From Weissella soli (GTDB lineage: Bacteria > Bacillota > Bacilli > Lactobacillales > Lactobacillaceae): a stretch of 64,000 nt of DNA. This document shows, one piece after another, positions 42,720 through 54,998 of this stretch. The first letter of the stretch is position 1. Every line of letters starts with the position of its first letter. The DNA lies in NCBI RefSeq assembly GCF_001761545.1, contig NZ_CP017326.1:1178001-1242000 (forward strand), read 5' to 3'. The position numbers and the translations under genes were made by a program. Below the pieces are notes generated by a model. That model worked only from the letters and a program-made list of their open reading frames with translations, searched no databases and was not told the origin of the DNA.

Positions 42720-42809
42720 AGGAGATGGTGGGATTCGAACCCACGCGCCGGTTTCCCGACCTGACGGTTTTCAAGACCGTTCCCTTCAGCCAGACTTGGG
42801 TACATCTCC
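42720..42809 (-). tRNA. tRNA-Ser (UGA)
   Basis: 90-nt class II tRNA with anticodon TGA and acceptor GGAGATG/CATCTCC. The genomic discriminator is T, not the G usual for serine tRNAs. Confidence 0.93.
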
Positions 42810-42837
42810 ATGAATTATTAAACTCGACAAAAGTCTA

Positions 42838-42911
42838 TGGACCCTGTCGGACTCGAACCGACGACCGGACGGTTATGAGCCGTCTGCTCTAACCAACTGA
42901 GCTAAGGGTCC
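42838..42911 (-). tRNA. tRNA-Ile2 (CAU, lysidine type)
   Basis: 74 nt, anticodon CAT. The body (acceptor GGACCCT, anticodon stem GACGG/CCGTC, GGTCGTCGG) matches Firmicute Ile2 tRNAs rather than elongator Met. Its place between Met and Ser equals that of Ile2 in B. subtilis trnB. It would be converted by TilS to read AUA. Confidence 0.85.
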
Positions 42912-42925
42912 AAAGGATGAGTCAA

Positions 42926-42999
42926 TCGCGGCGGGGGGAATCGAACCCTCGACCTCCCGGGTATGAACCGGACGCTCTAGCCAGCTGAGCTACACCGCG
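42926..42999 (-). tRNA. Elongator tRNA-Met (CAU)
   Basis: 74 nt, anticodon loop TTCATAC, acceptor CGCGGTG/CGCCGCG fully paired (C1:G72). The T stem GAGGG/CCCCC has an A50:C64 mismatch. Confidence 0.88.
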
Positions 43000-43034
43000 A
43001 GATTTATATCAACTTAATAGTAGACAAAATCAAG

Positions 43035-43108
43035 TCGGGACGACAGGATTCGAACCTGCGACCCCCTGGTCCCAAACCAGGTGCTCTACCAAGCTGAGCT
43101 ACGTCCCG
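43035..43108 (-). tRNA. tRNA-Pro (UGG)
   Basis: 74 nt; anticodon TGG, acceptor CGGGACG/CGTCCCG, discriminator A. Confidence 0.95.
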
Positions 43109-43140
43109 AATTTAATTATTATATCGCTACTTCGTAGCAA

Positions 43141-43214
43141 TGCACCTAGCAGGACTCGAACCTGCAACCTTCTGATTCGTAGTCAGACACTCTATCCAAT
43201 TGCGCTATAGGTGC
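43141..43214 (-). tRNA. tRNA-Arg (ACG)
   Basis: 74 nt; anticodon ACG (A34 read as inosine after TadA editing); acceptor GCACCTA/TAGGTGC. Confidence 0.95.
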
Positions 43215-43222
43215 ATAGTAAA

Positions 43223-43306
43223 TGCCGGATGCCGGGTTCGAACCGGCACGGTATAAATACCGGGGGATTTTAAGTCCCCTGCGTCTGCCTATTCCGCCAA
43301 TCCGGC
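43223..43306 (-). tRNA. tRNA-Leu (UAA)
   Basis: 84-nt class II tRNA; anticodon loop CTTAAAA; discriminator A as LeuRS requires. Confidence 0.95.
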
Positions 43307-43308
43307 AA

Positions 43309-43381
43309 AGCGAAGTACGGGATTCGAACCCGCGACCTCCACCATGGCAAGGTGGCGCTCTACCAGCTGAGCTAACTTCGC
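43309..43381 (-). tRNA. tRNA-Gly (GCC)
   Basis: 73 nt; anticodon GCC, acceptor GCGAAGT/ACTTCGC, discriminator T. Confidence 0.95.
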
Positions 43382-43388
43382 ATAACAA

Positions 43389-43461
43389 TGCCGACTAAAG
43401 GACTCGAACCTTCGACCCCCGCTTTACAAGAGCGATGCTCTACCAACTGAGCTAAGTCGGC
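43389..43461 (-). tRNA. tRNA-Thr (UGU)
   Basis: 73 nt; anticodon loop CTTGTAA, acceptor GCCGACT/AGTCGGC. Confidence 0.95.
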
Positions 43462-43497
43462 ATAATATTATACGCCAGATTATTCAAAATGAGGCAA

Positions 43498-43570
43498 TGG
43501 GCCGTCAGGGGCTCGAACCCTGGACCCATGGATTAAAAGTCCACTGCTCTACCAACTGAGCTAACGGCCC
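43498..43570 (-). tRNA. tRNA-Lys (UUU)
   Basis: 73 nt; anticodon loop CTTTTAA, acceptor GGGCCGT/ACGGCCC. Confidence 0.95.
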
Positions 43571-43572
43571 GA

Positions 43573-43645
43573 TGGACGTTACAGGGATCGAACCTGTGAC
43601 CCCCTGCTTGTAAGGCAGGTGCTCTCCCAGCTGAGCTAAACGTCC
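43573..43645 (-). tRNA. tRNA-Val (UAC)
   Basis: 73 nt; anticodon TAC, acceptor GGACGTT/AACGTCC. First tRNA after 5S, as in other Lactobacillales rrn operons. Confidence 0.95.
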
Positions 43646-43651
43646 ATAAGT

Positions 43652-43769
43652 GCGTCGCGACGTCCTATCCTCGCAGGAAGCGATCCTCCAACTACTTTCG
43701 GCGCTACTGAGCTTAACTGCTGTGTTCGGTATGGGAACAGGTGTGACCTCAGTGCCATCATCACGACAC
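43652..43769 (-). rRNA. rrf: 5S rRNA
   Basis: About 118 nt. It has the conserved CCGAACACAG and GAAAGTAGTTGG segments, and its ends pair as GTGTCGTGA/TCGCGACGC. Lies between 23S and tRNA-Val. Confidence 0.96.
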
Positions 43770-43806
43770 GTGCTATTTAATTAGCATTACGAGATTAATT
43801 ATCTCA

Positions 43807-43822
43807 AAACTGAATCATATTG
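43807..43822 (-). repeat. 3' arm of the 23S processing stem
   Basis: AAAACTGAATCATATT is the exact inverse of a 16-mer at 46947-46962 on the other side of 23S. The two arms would pair in the precursor RNA to form the RNase III stem. Confidence 0.7.
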
Positions 43823-43869
43823 TCAAGTAAATTTTATTGAACTTTGAAACCACGTTATCTGTTACTACT

Positions 43870-48618
<4,749 letters not shown>

Positions 48619-48740
48619 AAGCTTGAGTATAACTCAATCTTTGTTGTGTTTAACCAATGTTAAACGAATTTACTAGCGAATTGACTTCGCAAATGTTTTT
48701 TGCTTCAAATTCTAAAATTTGAAGACCCTACACATTTGAT

Positions 48741-48762
48741 CATCGAAACGTTATTCAGTTTT
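48741..48762 (-). repeat. 5' arm of the 16S processing stem
   Basis: Exact inverse of 46993-47014. It sits between rrn promoter P3 and the 16S gene in the transcribed leader. Confidence 0.75.
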
Positions 48763-48801
48763 CAAAGAACTATTTCCAATTGCTTTTCAACAACGATATT
48801 T

Positions 48802-48830
48802 AATATACTTCATTACCAGTTCAAAGTCAA
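48802..48830 (-). promoter_or_regulatory. rrn promoter P3 (gene-proximal)
   Basis: TTGACT (48830-48825), 17-bp spacer, TATATT (48807-48802), about 180 nt before 16S. Confidence 0.8.
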
Positions 48831-48886
48831 CAACTTATTTACTGACAATTTTAATTAATTATATATCGCCCTTAAGCAACTTTTAT

Positions 48887-48915
48887 ATCATATCTAAATC
48901 TCGAATAAATGTCAA
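48887..48915 (-). promoter_or_regulatory. rrn promoter P2
   Basis: TTGACA (48915-48910), 17-bp spacer, TATGAT (48892-48887). It shares the GTTGTTGAC lead-in with P3, suggesting duplication. Confidence 0.85.
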
Positions 48916-48970
48916 CAACTTATTTTTATATAAATTATTTTCTGGCTTATTGGTTTTAGACAACTTGAAT

Positions 48971-48999
48971 ATACTATCCCACCCAAAAGTATTTGTCAA
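48971..48999 (-). promoter_or_regulatory. rrn promoter P1 (distal)
   Basis: TTGACA (48999-48994), 17-bp spacer, TAGTAT (48976-48971). With P2 and P3 it fills most of the 48619-49040 gap, in which I see no gene. Confidence 0.85.
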
Positions 49000-49040
49000 T
49001 AAAAAACAAGCCTGTATTTCTACAAACTCATCCTGGCATA

Positions 49041-49424
49041 CTAGTCAAGGCGACCAACCCCATTCATATCAACGGTCGTTAGTAGGCTATTTAAGTCTTT
49101 CGCGTTAGCAAAATGCATGCCTAGCATACTTAATCGTTCATGATCAAAGATGGCTGGATTAACCACCTCAAAAGTATACAACGCGATTAAATCAGCATCA
49201 CTCTTCATATGCCAACCGGCCAACTCACCAAGGCGTAAATTATCCAAATTCAATGCGAGTTCATTTTTAAAGCCATTAAGAATTGCACCTAAAGCCGTTT
49301 CATCATTATGCCGATGCATCTTCACTGTATAGAAGTTTGGCTGTGGAACTTCATCCGTTACTAAGAAATAGGTATTATTCGTTTCAGTATCTGTGTAAAA
49401 AACAGTGCCAGCAATTAAAGACAT
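49041..49424 (-). CDS. Uncharacterised 127-residue protein
   Basis: I do not recognise the family. The protein is soluble, has no signal peptide, and mixes strands (LIAGTVFYTDTETNNTYFLV, NFYTVKMHRH) with a helical C-terminal half. The N-terminal half loosely recalls small Nudix-like or beta-barrel domains of lactic acid bacteria, but no catalytic motif is visible. It begins 25 nt after the S1-domain gene and ends just upstream of rrn promoter P1, so it is probably the second gene of a two-gene unit. Confidence 0.7.
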   Translation of the reverse strand: MSLIAGTVFYTDTETNNTYFLVTDEVPQPNFYTVKMHRHNDETALGAILNGFKNELALNLDNLRLGELAGWHMKSDADLIALYTFEVVNPAIFDHERLSMLGMHFANAKDLNSLLTTVDMNGVGRLD

Positions 49425-49448
49425 CTTTACTTACTTTTCCTTCTTTTT

Positions 49449-49835
49449 CTATTTCATTAGCCTAGTTAAGGCTTCTGATATCATATCATCTTTATTCTCG
49501 GCAATCGGTCGAAAACCAATTTCTAGATGTGAGTTAGTCCAATAATGACGATAGCCACGATCAGCGATTGGTTGGTCATCGTGACTAGAAGCATGCGCTG
49601 ACTCGATCACGATTCGTCGTGACAACGAAATTTTGCCTGTATATTGGTCGATATCCAAAACCATCACTTGCAATTCTTGCCCAATGGTTAATTCATCCCC
49701 AACATGATGAATATAGGCCGACCGACATTCTGAAATATGAATCAAGCCCTGTGTTTGATTATCTAGTTGGACAAATGCACCGTATGGCTGAATACCCGTT
49801 ACGACGCCGTCCACAATTTCCCCGATTCGATACAT
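49449..49835 (-). CDS. S1-domain RNA-binding protein (CvfD/YugI, GSP13-like)
   Basis: 128 residues. One S1 OB-fold fills residues 1-75 (GEIVDGVVTGIQPYGAFVQL, GLIHISE, GKISLSRR). A polar tail with HYWTNSHLEIGFRPIAE follows, seen in the CvfD/YugI family of ribosome-associated stress proteins. In pneumococcus CvfD acts as a post-transcriptional regulator. The ATG follows GGAGGG with an 11-nt gap. Confidence 0.88.
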   Translation of the reverse strand: MYRIGEIVDGVVTGIQPYGAFVQLDNQTQGLIHISECRSAYIHHVGDELTIGQELQVMVLDIDQYTGKISLSRRIVIESAHASSHDDQPIADRGYRHYWTNSHLEIGFRPIAENKDDMISEALTRLMK

Positions 49836-49903
49836 CTGTCAATCATCCCTCCACCCTGTCAAATTTCATACTATATGTATCCCGTAAAATTACGGGCATT
49901 TTA

Positions 49904-50509
49904 TTAAGCTTCAACTGAAGCCTTAACAATGACAACATCTTCAACTGGCTTATCAGCATAATCCGTTTTGACACCATCAATTTTCTGAACCACATCCATA
50001 CCAGCAACCACTTGACCAAAAACAGTGTGGCCATATGGCGTTAATGGGTTTTTACCATCCAACCAAGGCGTACCACCCACTTCAGCATACTTCTCAATGA
50101 TCTCTTTTGGATACAGACCATTCAAGGACTTCAAGTCACGTGCGGCAACCTTAGGCGCGTTAACAATGAAGAATTGTGATCCATTTGTGTTAGGACCGGC
50201 ATTCGCCATTGATAGTGCACCGTTCAGATTAAAGACTTCATCTGAAAATTCGTCGTCAAAAGCCTTGCCAAAGAATGACTCACCACCCATACCAGTACCA
50301 GTAGGGTCGCCACCTTGAATCATGAAGTCACGAATCACACGATGGAAAATAATACCATCATAATATCCTTGCTTAATCAAGCCTGTAAAATTCTCGACAG
50401 TCTTAGGTGCTTGGGTAGGAAACAGTTGAATTTTGATCGTACCGTAATTTGTTTCTAAGACAGCGATTGGTCCCTCAACGGCTTGTAAATCTAATTGTGG
50501 CAGTGCCAT
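49904..50509 (-). CDS. ppiB: Cyclophilin-type peptidyl-prolyl cis-trans isomerase
   Basis: A 201-residue cytoplasmic cyclophilin: VLETNYGTIKIQLFP, FHRVIRDFMIQGGD (catalytic Arg and Phe), GALSMANAGPNTNGSQFFI and GHTVFGQVV. Longer than E. coli PpiB because of an inserted segment around LKSLNGLYPKEIIEKYAE, common in Lactobacillales. No signal peptide. The ATG follows TGAGGAGATATACATC. Divergent from the DedA gene. Confidence 0.95.
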   Translation of the reverse strand: MALPQLDLQAVEGPIAVLETNYGTIKIQLFPTQAPKTVENFTGLIKQGYYDGIIFHRVIRDFMIQGGDPTGTGMGGESFFGKAFDDEFSDEVFNLNGALSMANAGPNTNGSQFFIVNAPKVAARDLKSLNGLYPKEIIEKYAEVGGTPWLDGKNPLTPYGHTVFGQVVAGMDVVQKIDGVKTDYADKPVEDVVIVKASVEA

Positions 50510-50547
50510 GATGTATATCTCCTCAATGTTTTACTATTTTAGAATTC

Positions 50548-50556
50548 ATTATAACA
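50548..50556 (-). promoter_or_regulatory. Extended -10 promoter of ppiB
   Basis: TGTTATAAT, an extended -10 with perfect TATAAT core, about 30 nt before the ribosome-binding site. No good -35 is needed or seen. Confidence 0.6.
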
Positions 50557-50587
50557 TACCCAACAATCAACCAAGGAGGTAGAAAAC

Positions 50588-50614
50588 ATGCTAAAATGCC
50601 AGTTGAAACTATAG
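50588..50614 (+). other. Mini-ORF before the DedA gene
   Basis: ATG CTA AAA... reads MLKCQLKL then stop. It has a much better ribosome-binding site (AAGGAGG, 7-nt gap) than the DedA start downstream. It might be a translated leader peptide coupled to DedA, or simply chance. Confidence 0.25.
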
Positions 50615-50634
50615 AAGGAGTTACAAATAATTTT

Positions 50635-51306
50635 ATGAATGCTATTAGTCTTGTGGTCGACTTATTTCTACACCTAGATAAACATTTAGCCCAATGGGTG
50701 AGTATTTTAGGACCGTGGTCATATATTCTACTATTTGCCGTGATCTTTATCGAAACCGGTGCCGTTGTCTTACCTTTTCTACCAGGGGATTCGTTGTTAT
50801 TTGCAGCAGGGGCAATATCAGCCATCTCAGGTAGCTCACTAAATCATTGGTTACTGATGCTAATCTTTTGGTTAGCAGCCGTTGGTGGGGATTCACTAAA
50901 CTTCTTACTTGGCCGAACTGTCGGTATTAAACTCGTGCGTCATCCCCTCCTTGGACGTTTTATCAAGGAAAAGCATCTCATCGAAGCGCATGCATTCTAT
51001 GAGAAGCACGGTGCCATGGCGATCATTTTGTCACGTTTCTTACCAATTATACGGACCCTAGCACCCTTCATCGCGTCCATTTCTGGTTTTAACTACAAGC
51101 GTTTCCTAGCGCTTGATATGATTGCGGCAACCCTCTGGGTCATTGTCGGTGTGGAAGCTGGTTACTATTTTGGTAGCATTCCGTTCATCCAAAAACATTT
51201 CTCACTCGTGATCATTGGTATCCTAGTAGTGTCCGTCTTACCAGCGATCATCTCCGCTGTCCGCTCGGCACTGGCATCAAAAAAAGAAGCCCAAATGAAG
51301 AAATAA
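50635..51306 (+). CDS. DedA-family membrane protein
   Basis: 223 residues with five or so hydrophobic segments. Conserved DedA features are ILLFAVIFIETGAVVLPFLPGDSLLF, GDSLNFLLGRTVG, the FLPIIRTLAPFIA motif with the functional Arg, and VGVEAGYYFGS. DedA proteins are flippase-like (undecaprenyl phosphate, phosphatidylethanolamine) and support envelope stability. I start at 50635 (MNAISLVVDL), which matches relatives. A start at 50596 is in frame but badly spaced from any ribosome-binding site. One of few plus-strand genes here. Confidence 0.92.
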   Translation: MNAISLVVDLFLHLDKHLAQWVSILGPWSYILLFAVIFIETGAVVLPFLPGDSLLFAAGAISAISGSSLNHWLLMLIFWLAAVGGDSLNFLLGRTVGIKLVRHPLLGRFIKEKHLIEAHAFYEKHGAMAIILSRFLPIIRTLAPFIASISGFNYKRFLALDMIAATLWVIVGVEAGYYFGSIPFIQKHFSLVIIGILVVSVLPAIISAVRSALASKKEAQMKK

Positions 51307-51315
51307 CTATCCCGA

Positions 51316-51346
51316 GCGTCACCATTATCAATGGTGATGCTTTTTT
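51316..51346 (+). terminator. Intrinsic terminator after the DedA gene
   Basis: GCGTCACCAT/ATGGTGATGC stem, TATCA loop, then six Ts. Confidence 0.9.
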
Positions 51347-51368
51347 CAACGTGCCATGTTTGGTATAC

Positions 51369-51374
51369 TATAAT
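51369..51374 (+). promoter_or_regulatory. -10 box of ssrA
   Basis: TATAAT immediately upstream of tmRNA. TTCAAC 18 bp before it is a weak -35. Confidence 0.5.
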
Positions 51375-51387
51375 TGACTAACATCTT

Positions 51388-51743
51388 GGGGGTGTTACGG
51401 AATCGACTGGCATCGTTCGAGCTAGTATTGCGTTTAGGGGTTGTGAACCTTAATCCACTCAGAAGAATTAACTGCAAAAAATTCAAACACTATGGCTTTA
51501 GCTGCCTAAAAAACAGCTTGCCTAACTCACTCTTTTCTTAGTTGCTGATTTGAGTAAGTCATTAGATTGCAACCTGCGAGTAACCCTCCCACCTGAAGTG
51601 GTTACTAAGAGGATAATCAGGTTAGCGAATGTGATCGCCTTGTGGATTGGCGTGCACGTAGCGAAACTTAAATAAATCGACTATGAACGTAGATGTATTA
51701 GTGCCGAGATGGTAGGACAGGGGTTCAACTCCCCTCACCTCCA
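51388..51743 (+). ncRNA. ssrA: tmRNA (ssrA)
   Basis: About 356 nt. The ends GGGGGTG/CACCTCC form the alanine-type acceptor, the T arm is GGGGTTCAACTCCCC, and CCA is not encoded. The tag frame at 51474-51509 starts at a GCA resume codon and encodes AKNSNTMALAA followed by TAA. It ends with the expected ALAA degron. With SmpB it rescues stalled ribosomes. Confidence 0.95.
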
Positions 51744-51817
51744 TTAACAGCAACTTGGTATGCAGCCTGATGCAAATCAAGTTGCTTTATTTTTTAATTA
51801 AGAAAGCAGAAGGGCAT

Positions 51818-52183
51818 ATGTCATTTATTTTTATCTTATTTCCAGTATTAGTCGCACTTGAGGCTCTCTACATTATGTATCTCGAAATGTTTGGTTCAAT
51901 CAAAGCGCAAGCGAAGGCTTTTGAAATCGACCCAAAAGCACTGATTATCCCTGAGGTTAAAACCTTGTTAGGGAATCAAGGGGTTTATAACGGCTTGTTA
52001 GGGCTGTTGATCATCGCCACCATTTTAGTTTTGCCCACCCCCTATGAAACTAACCTGTTGTTATTAGAAATGGCTTTTGTCCTCATCGCAGCTATTTATG
52101 GCGGCTTCACTGCCAGTCGCAAGATTTGGTTAGTCCAAGGGCTGCCGGCTGTCGTTGCGATCCTCATGTTACTAATCAAATAA
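51818..52183 (+). CDS. DUF1304 small membrane protein
   Basis: 121 residues with four hydrophobic helices. Family hallmarks are ALEALYIMYLEMFG in helix 1 and NQGVYNGLLGLLII after the loop. The start at 51818 (MSFIFILFP) has AGAAGGGCAT in front; a longer frame into the tmRNA 3' flank is unlikely. Function unknown; often next to redox or transporter genes. It has its own terminator. Confidence 0.85.
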   Translation: MSFIFILFPVLVALEALYIMYLEMFGSIKAQAKAFEIDPKALIIPEVKTLLGNQGVYNGLLGLLIIATILVLPTPYETNLLLLEMAFVLIAAIYGGFTASRKIWLVQGLPAVVAILMLLIK

Positions 52184-52203
52184 TTAATTTTATTTGGCAA
52201 AAT

Positions 52204-52241
52204 AAAAAGGCACTCCAATTTGCGCGTAGGAGTGCCTTTTT
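52204..52241 (+). terminator. Intrinsic terminator after the DUF1304 gene
   Basis: AAAAGGCACTCC/GGAGTGCCTTTT stem with a 12-nt loop ending in Ts; usable from both strands. Confidence 0.85.
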
Positions 52242-52423
52242 GCTATGTCTCAATGTTTAAAGATCTTCTTCTCCAATTAAAGACTTGATAGCATTTTGAA
52301 TAATTATATTATAAAACAGACTTATCGAAATTGTTAGTGAATTATGAAAATTTATGACTAAATTTTGACATTATTTTAAAGTAAAGGGGGTGTCAGCACC
52401 TAATCGACAATCGCTGCAAATAA

Positions 52424-52454
52424 AAAACGACCTTTCATGCCGAAAGATCGTTTA
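52424..52454 (-). terminator. Intrinsic terminator after rpoZ
   Basis: AAACGATCTTTC/GAAAGGTCGTTT stem with GGCAT loop and a TTTTTT tract on the minus strand, just past the rpoZ stop. The 52242-52423 stretch holds nothing I can support. Confidence 0.85.
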
Positions 52455-52463
52455 GTCTATTTA

Positions 52464-52688
52464 TTATTCAAAATCAGTTTCATTAGGATCAACGATGACG
52501 TTGCCAGCTTCGATCTCTTCAAAAGCTTGCCCGATTGGCTTTACTGAGTCAAAGTGACTCAACGTTGGCAATGCGCCCTTCTCCAACTCATGGGCCCGCT
52601 TAGCACCCAATGCGATCAACTTGTAACGTGAATTTTCAACCTTTAACAAGTTGTCAACTGATGGATATAGAATTCCTTTTTCGCTCAT
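52464..52688 (-). CDS. rpoZ: RNA polymerase omega subunit
   Basis: 74 residues. It begins [30 protein letters not shown], the conserved helix bundle that latches the beta' subunit, with RA..L pattern intact. The acidic C-terminus is usual. Its start overlaps the gmk end by 4 nt, the standard gmk-rpoZ pair of Firmicutes. Confidence 0.95.
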   Translation of the reverse strand: MSEKGILYPSVDNLLKVENSRYKLIALGAKRAHELEKGALPTLSHFDSVKPIGQAFEEIEAGNVIVDPNETDFE

Positions 52689-53302
52689 TTGTCAATCTCC
52701 TCAATCATCGCAATATATTCTGGTAACACTCGGTTCACCCGTAAACGTTCTACTTTAACTATGTCTTTAATACGTTGCACGGCGTTTTCAACCTCATCAT
52801 TGACCACAGCATAATCATAATTAGCCATCATGCGAATCTCAGAAGCAGCCGTATTCACCCGCTTGTCAATCACGTCCATATCTTCTGTGCCCCGCCCAAC
52901 TAAACGTTCTTTTAAAGCGTCCAAGTCAGGTGGTGTTAGGAAGATATAGGCGCCCTCAGGCATCTTTTCTTTAACCTGCAAAGCTCCCTGTACTTCAATT
53001 TCAAGGAAAACGTCGCGGCCTGAGGCCAATGTATCATCAATGAAAGTCTTCGGTGTCCCGTAATAGTTCCCAACGTATTCCGCATACTCAAGCATATTAC
53101 CCTCGGCAATATTCTTTTCGAATTCTTCACGGGTGACAAAGAAGTAATCCTCACCATTCATTTCACCTTCTCGCGGATTACGAGTGGTCATCGAAATTGA
53201 ATATTGAAAGTCGATGTCTGTTTCTTCAAACAACGCCTTTCGTACTGTGCCCTTACCAACACCTGATGGTCCTGACAAGACAATCAATACGCCACGCTTC
53301 AT
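52685..53302 (-). CDS. gmk: Guanylate kinase
   Basis: Phosphorylates GMP to GDP. 205 residues. P-loop GPSGVGKGT (11-19), the GMP-binding region [13 protein letters not shown] and NGEDYFFVT, the [10 protein letters not shown] segment, and a lid with RLVGRGTE. In Firmicutes this enzyme is a (p)ppGpp target. The partner rpoZ follows. Confidence 0.96.
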   Translation of the reverse strand: MKRGVLIVLSGPSGVGKGTVRKALFEETDIDFQYSISMTTRNPREGEMNGEDYFFVTREEFEKNIAEGNMLEYAEYVGNYYGTPKTFIDDTLASGRDVFLEIEVQGALQVKEKMPEGAYIFLTPPDLDALKERLVGRGTEDMDVIDKRVNTAASEIRMMANYDYAVVNDEVENAVQRIKDIVKVERLRVNRVLPEYIAMIEEIDK

Positions 53303-53354
53303 GGTAGATACTTCCTTTTCTAAAAACTATTACTCTAATCATACTCGGTTTACC

Positions 53355-54893
53355 CTATTTAGACAAGGTATACAACACGCCCCACAAGATAATCTCAGGA
53401 TTCGTTAATAGCAACCGGCGCGTGATGCCCGTATTAGGTACATTCAAGCTCTGCCATTGTTGCTTGCCCAGCTCACGAATGGCTGTCACAAAGGTCGCCG
53501 CTGTATACACAGGCAGCTTATCCACGCCCAGTAACCGACCTAATCGTTCAATCACAGCTAAGCCAAGGGCTTGTGCATCATAGTCTTGATATTCCGTATC
53601 GACGGCCAGCCATTGTTTAAAACGCAACCACACGAGCGGATCTGCCAAGAACAAGGCAATCGGGGCTGTCGCAGCATGCTTAGCTAACGCTTTGCGAAAT
53701 GTTTGACTGAATGGTTGCCAATCCGTGTTTGGTTCAAAGGCGTAATAATAACCTGCATAATCTCCTAACATTTGGCGGGTACGAATTTCACCCAAGCGCA
53801 TATGTTCGGCACTCCGTTCAGGCAAAAAATCTAGCAAAGGGCCTAATGTCCAGGGCGAACGCACCATATGGACCTGCACATCGGCTGGTACCTTATCCTT
53901 GTAGACAGAACCCTCCATCATATACACAGCCCAAATCTCTTTGGCACCTTGTTTGGCCGCATATTCGATTGGAATATTATCTGTAAACCCACCGTCAATA
54001 TATTGTTTCCCCTTAATCCAAACTGGATCGACAATCGGATAAAATGCGCTGGATGCGACAATCCATTCGACCAGTTCTTCCACCCTAGTCTCCTCATTCA
54101 CCGCGTAATGCGTTTCCTTGAGGAGTGGGAATTCTGTGGCTACTAAGGTAAACGGTATTTTATGAGGTAAAGCCAATTCTTGTGCGACAACTGGACGCAG
54201 GATTTCACGTAATTTATCTTTCTCAAAATAGTTTTGCCGGACAAAATGTTCTGCAAGCACTTTGCTTAATTCATATCGTGTGGCACCCACAGTGGCGATG
54301 CCATACACTTTGTCTGTCGTTAACGAATCCCAGGTCGCATGTGCCACCGTACTATCTAAATGCATTAAAGACATCCCTGTGATTGCACCAACCGAGACAC
54401 CCCACAGATAATCAGGTAGGATCTGGTGCTCCTTGAGCACATCGAAAACACCCGTTGCAAAGGCACCATGGGCCCCACCTCCACCTAAAACTAACGCTGT
54501 TGGATACGTAAATTCTCGGACGTACACCTGATTGGCAACTTGATTAAGTTCCAGGCGCTGCAATAAATCAGCATTGTCGATCACCAGGCGCACTTGAACT
54601 GCATCGAAGCGGTGCTGACTAAACACCGTCAACCAATATTGCATCGCCTTGATATCTTGCAAGCGGCGACTAATCAACGCATTGATGATGACCGCCTGAT
54701 GATGCTGCTTTTTGTATAATAAAACCCCTTCTAAGACATTGCTTTTCTCGTCTACTAACGTTAATGCAAACACATCAGCCTGCGCTTTTTGTTGCTGGTA
54801 AGCTTGCCGGGCTGCCGTCGCATCTGAATAAATACCGATGGCTTGAAGATACGGATATTGTCCTAATTCGGGCTTCAAAGTACTAATTTTCAT
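53355..54893 (-). CDS. Patatin-like phospholipase with extra N-terminal domain
   Basis: 512 residues. The patatin core starts with the oxyanion loop VLGGGGAHGAFATG (about 135-148), has the nucleophile GVSVG with Ser167, and the catalytic Asp in DGG (300-302). It is a cytoplasmic serine hydrolase of the RssA/YqhO-like type, without signal peptide. The first roughly 130 residues form a separate mixed alpha/beta region I do not recognise, and the last roughly 120 are helical. Flanked by gmk and recN, both on the same strand. Confidence 0.88.
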   Translation of the reverse strand: MKISTLKPELGQYPYLQAIGIYSDATAARQAYQQQKAQADVFALTLVDEKSNVLEGVLLYKKQHHQAVIINALISRRLQDIKAMQYWLTVFSQHRFDAVQVRLVIDNADLLQRLELNQVANQVYVREFTYPTALVLGGGGAHGAFATGVFDVLKEHQILPDYLWGVSVGAITGMSLMHLDSTVAHATWDSLTTDKVYGIATVGATRYELSKVLAEHFVRQNYFEKDKLREILRPVVAQELALPHKIPFTLVATEFPLLKETHYAVNEETRVEELVEWIVASSAFYPIVDPVWIKGKQYIDGGFTDNIPIEYAAKQGAKEIWAVYMMEGSVYKDKVPADVQVHMVRSPWTLGPLLDFLPERSAEHMRLGEIRTRQMLGDYAGYYYAFEPNTDWQPFSQTFRKALAKHAATAPIALFLADPLVWLRFKQWLAVDTEYQDYDAQALGLAVIERLGRLLGVDKLPVYTAATFVTAIRELGKQQWQSLNVPNTGITRRLLLTNPEIILWGVLYTLSK

Positions 54894-54954
54894 TGCTTCT
54901 CCCCCTTAAAAATAGCTATTTCAAGTGCATTATAGTCTTTTATCGTGAAAACAA

Positions 54955-54987
54955 AAAACGCCATCTATTTTAAATAGAGCCGTTTTA
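54955..54987 (-). terminator. Intrinsic terminator after recN
   Basis: AAAACGGCTCTATTT pairs imperfectly with AAATAGATGGCGTTTTTT; the T tract follows on the minus strand, just past recN. Confidence 0.75.
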
Positions 54988-54998
54988 AGGTGTTCAGA

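Noticed and set aside
42159-43645. Regularly spaced, similar short units that could be mistaken for a repeat array
   Set aside because: Each unit folds as a tRNA with a distinct anticodon; there are no direct repeats with unique spacers, so this is not a CRISPR array.
52242-52423. A start-less minus-strand frame ending NAIKSLIGEEDL just before the DUF1304 terminator
   Set aside because: No start codon, no ribosome-binding site, very AT-rich; more likely chance than a gene.
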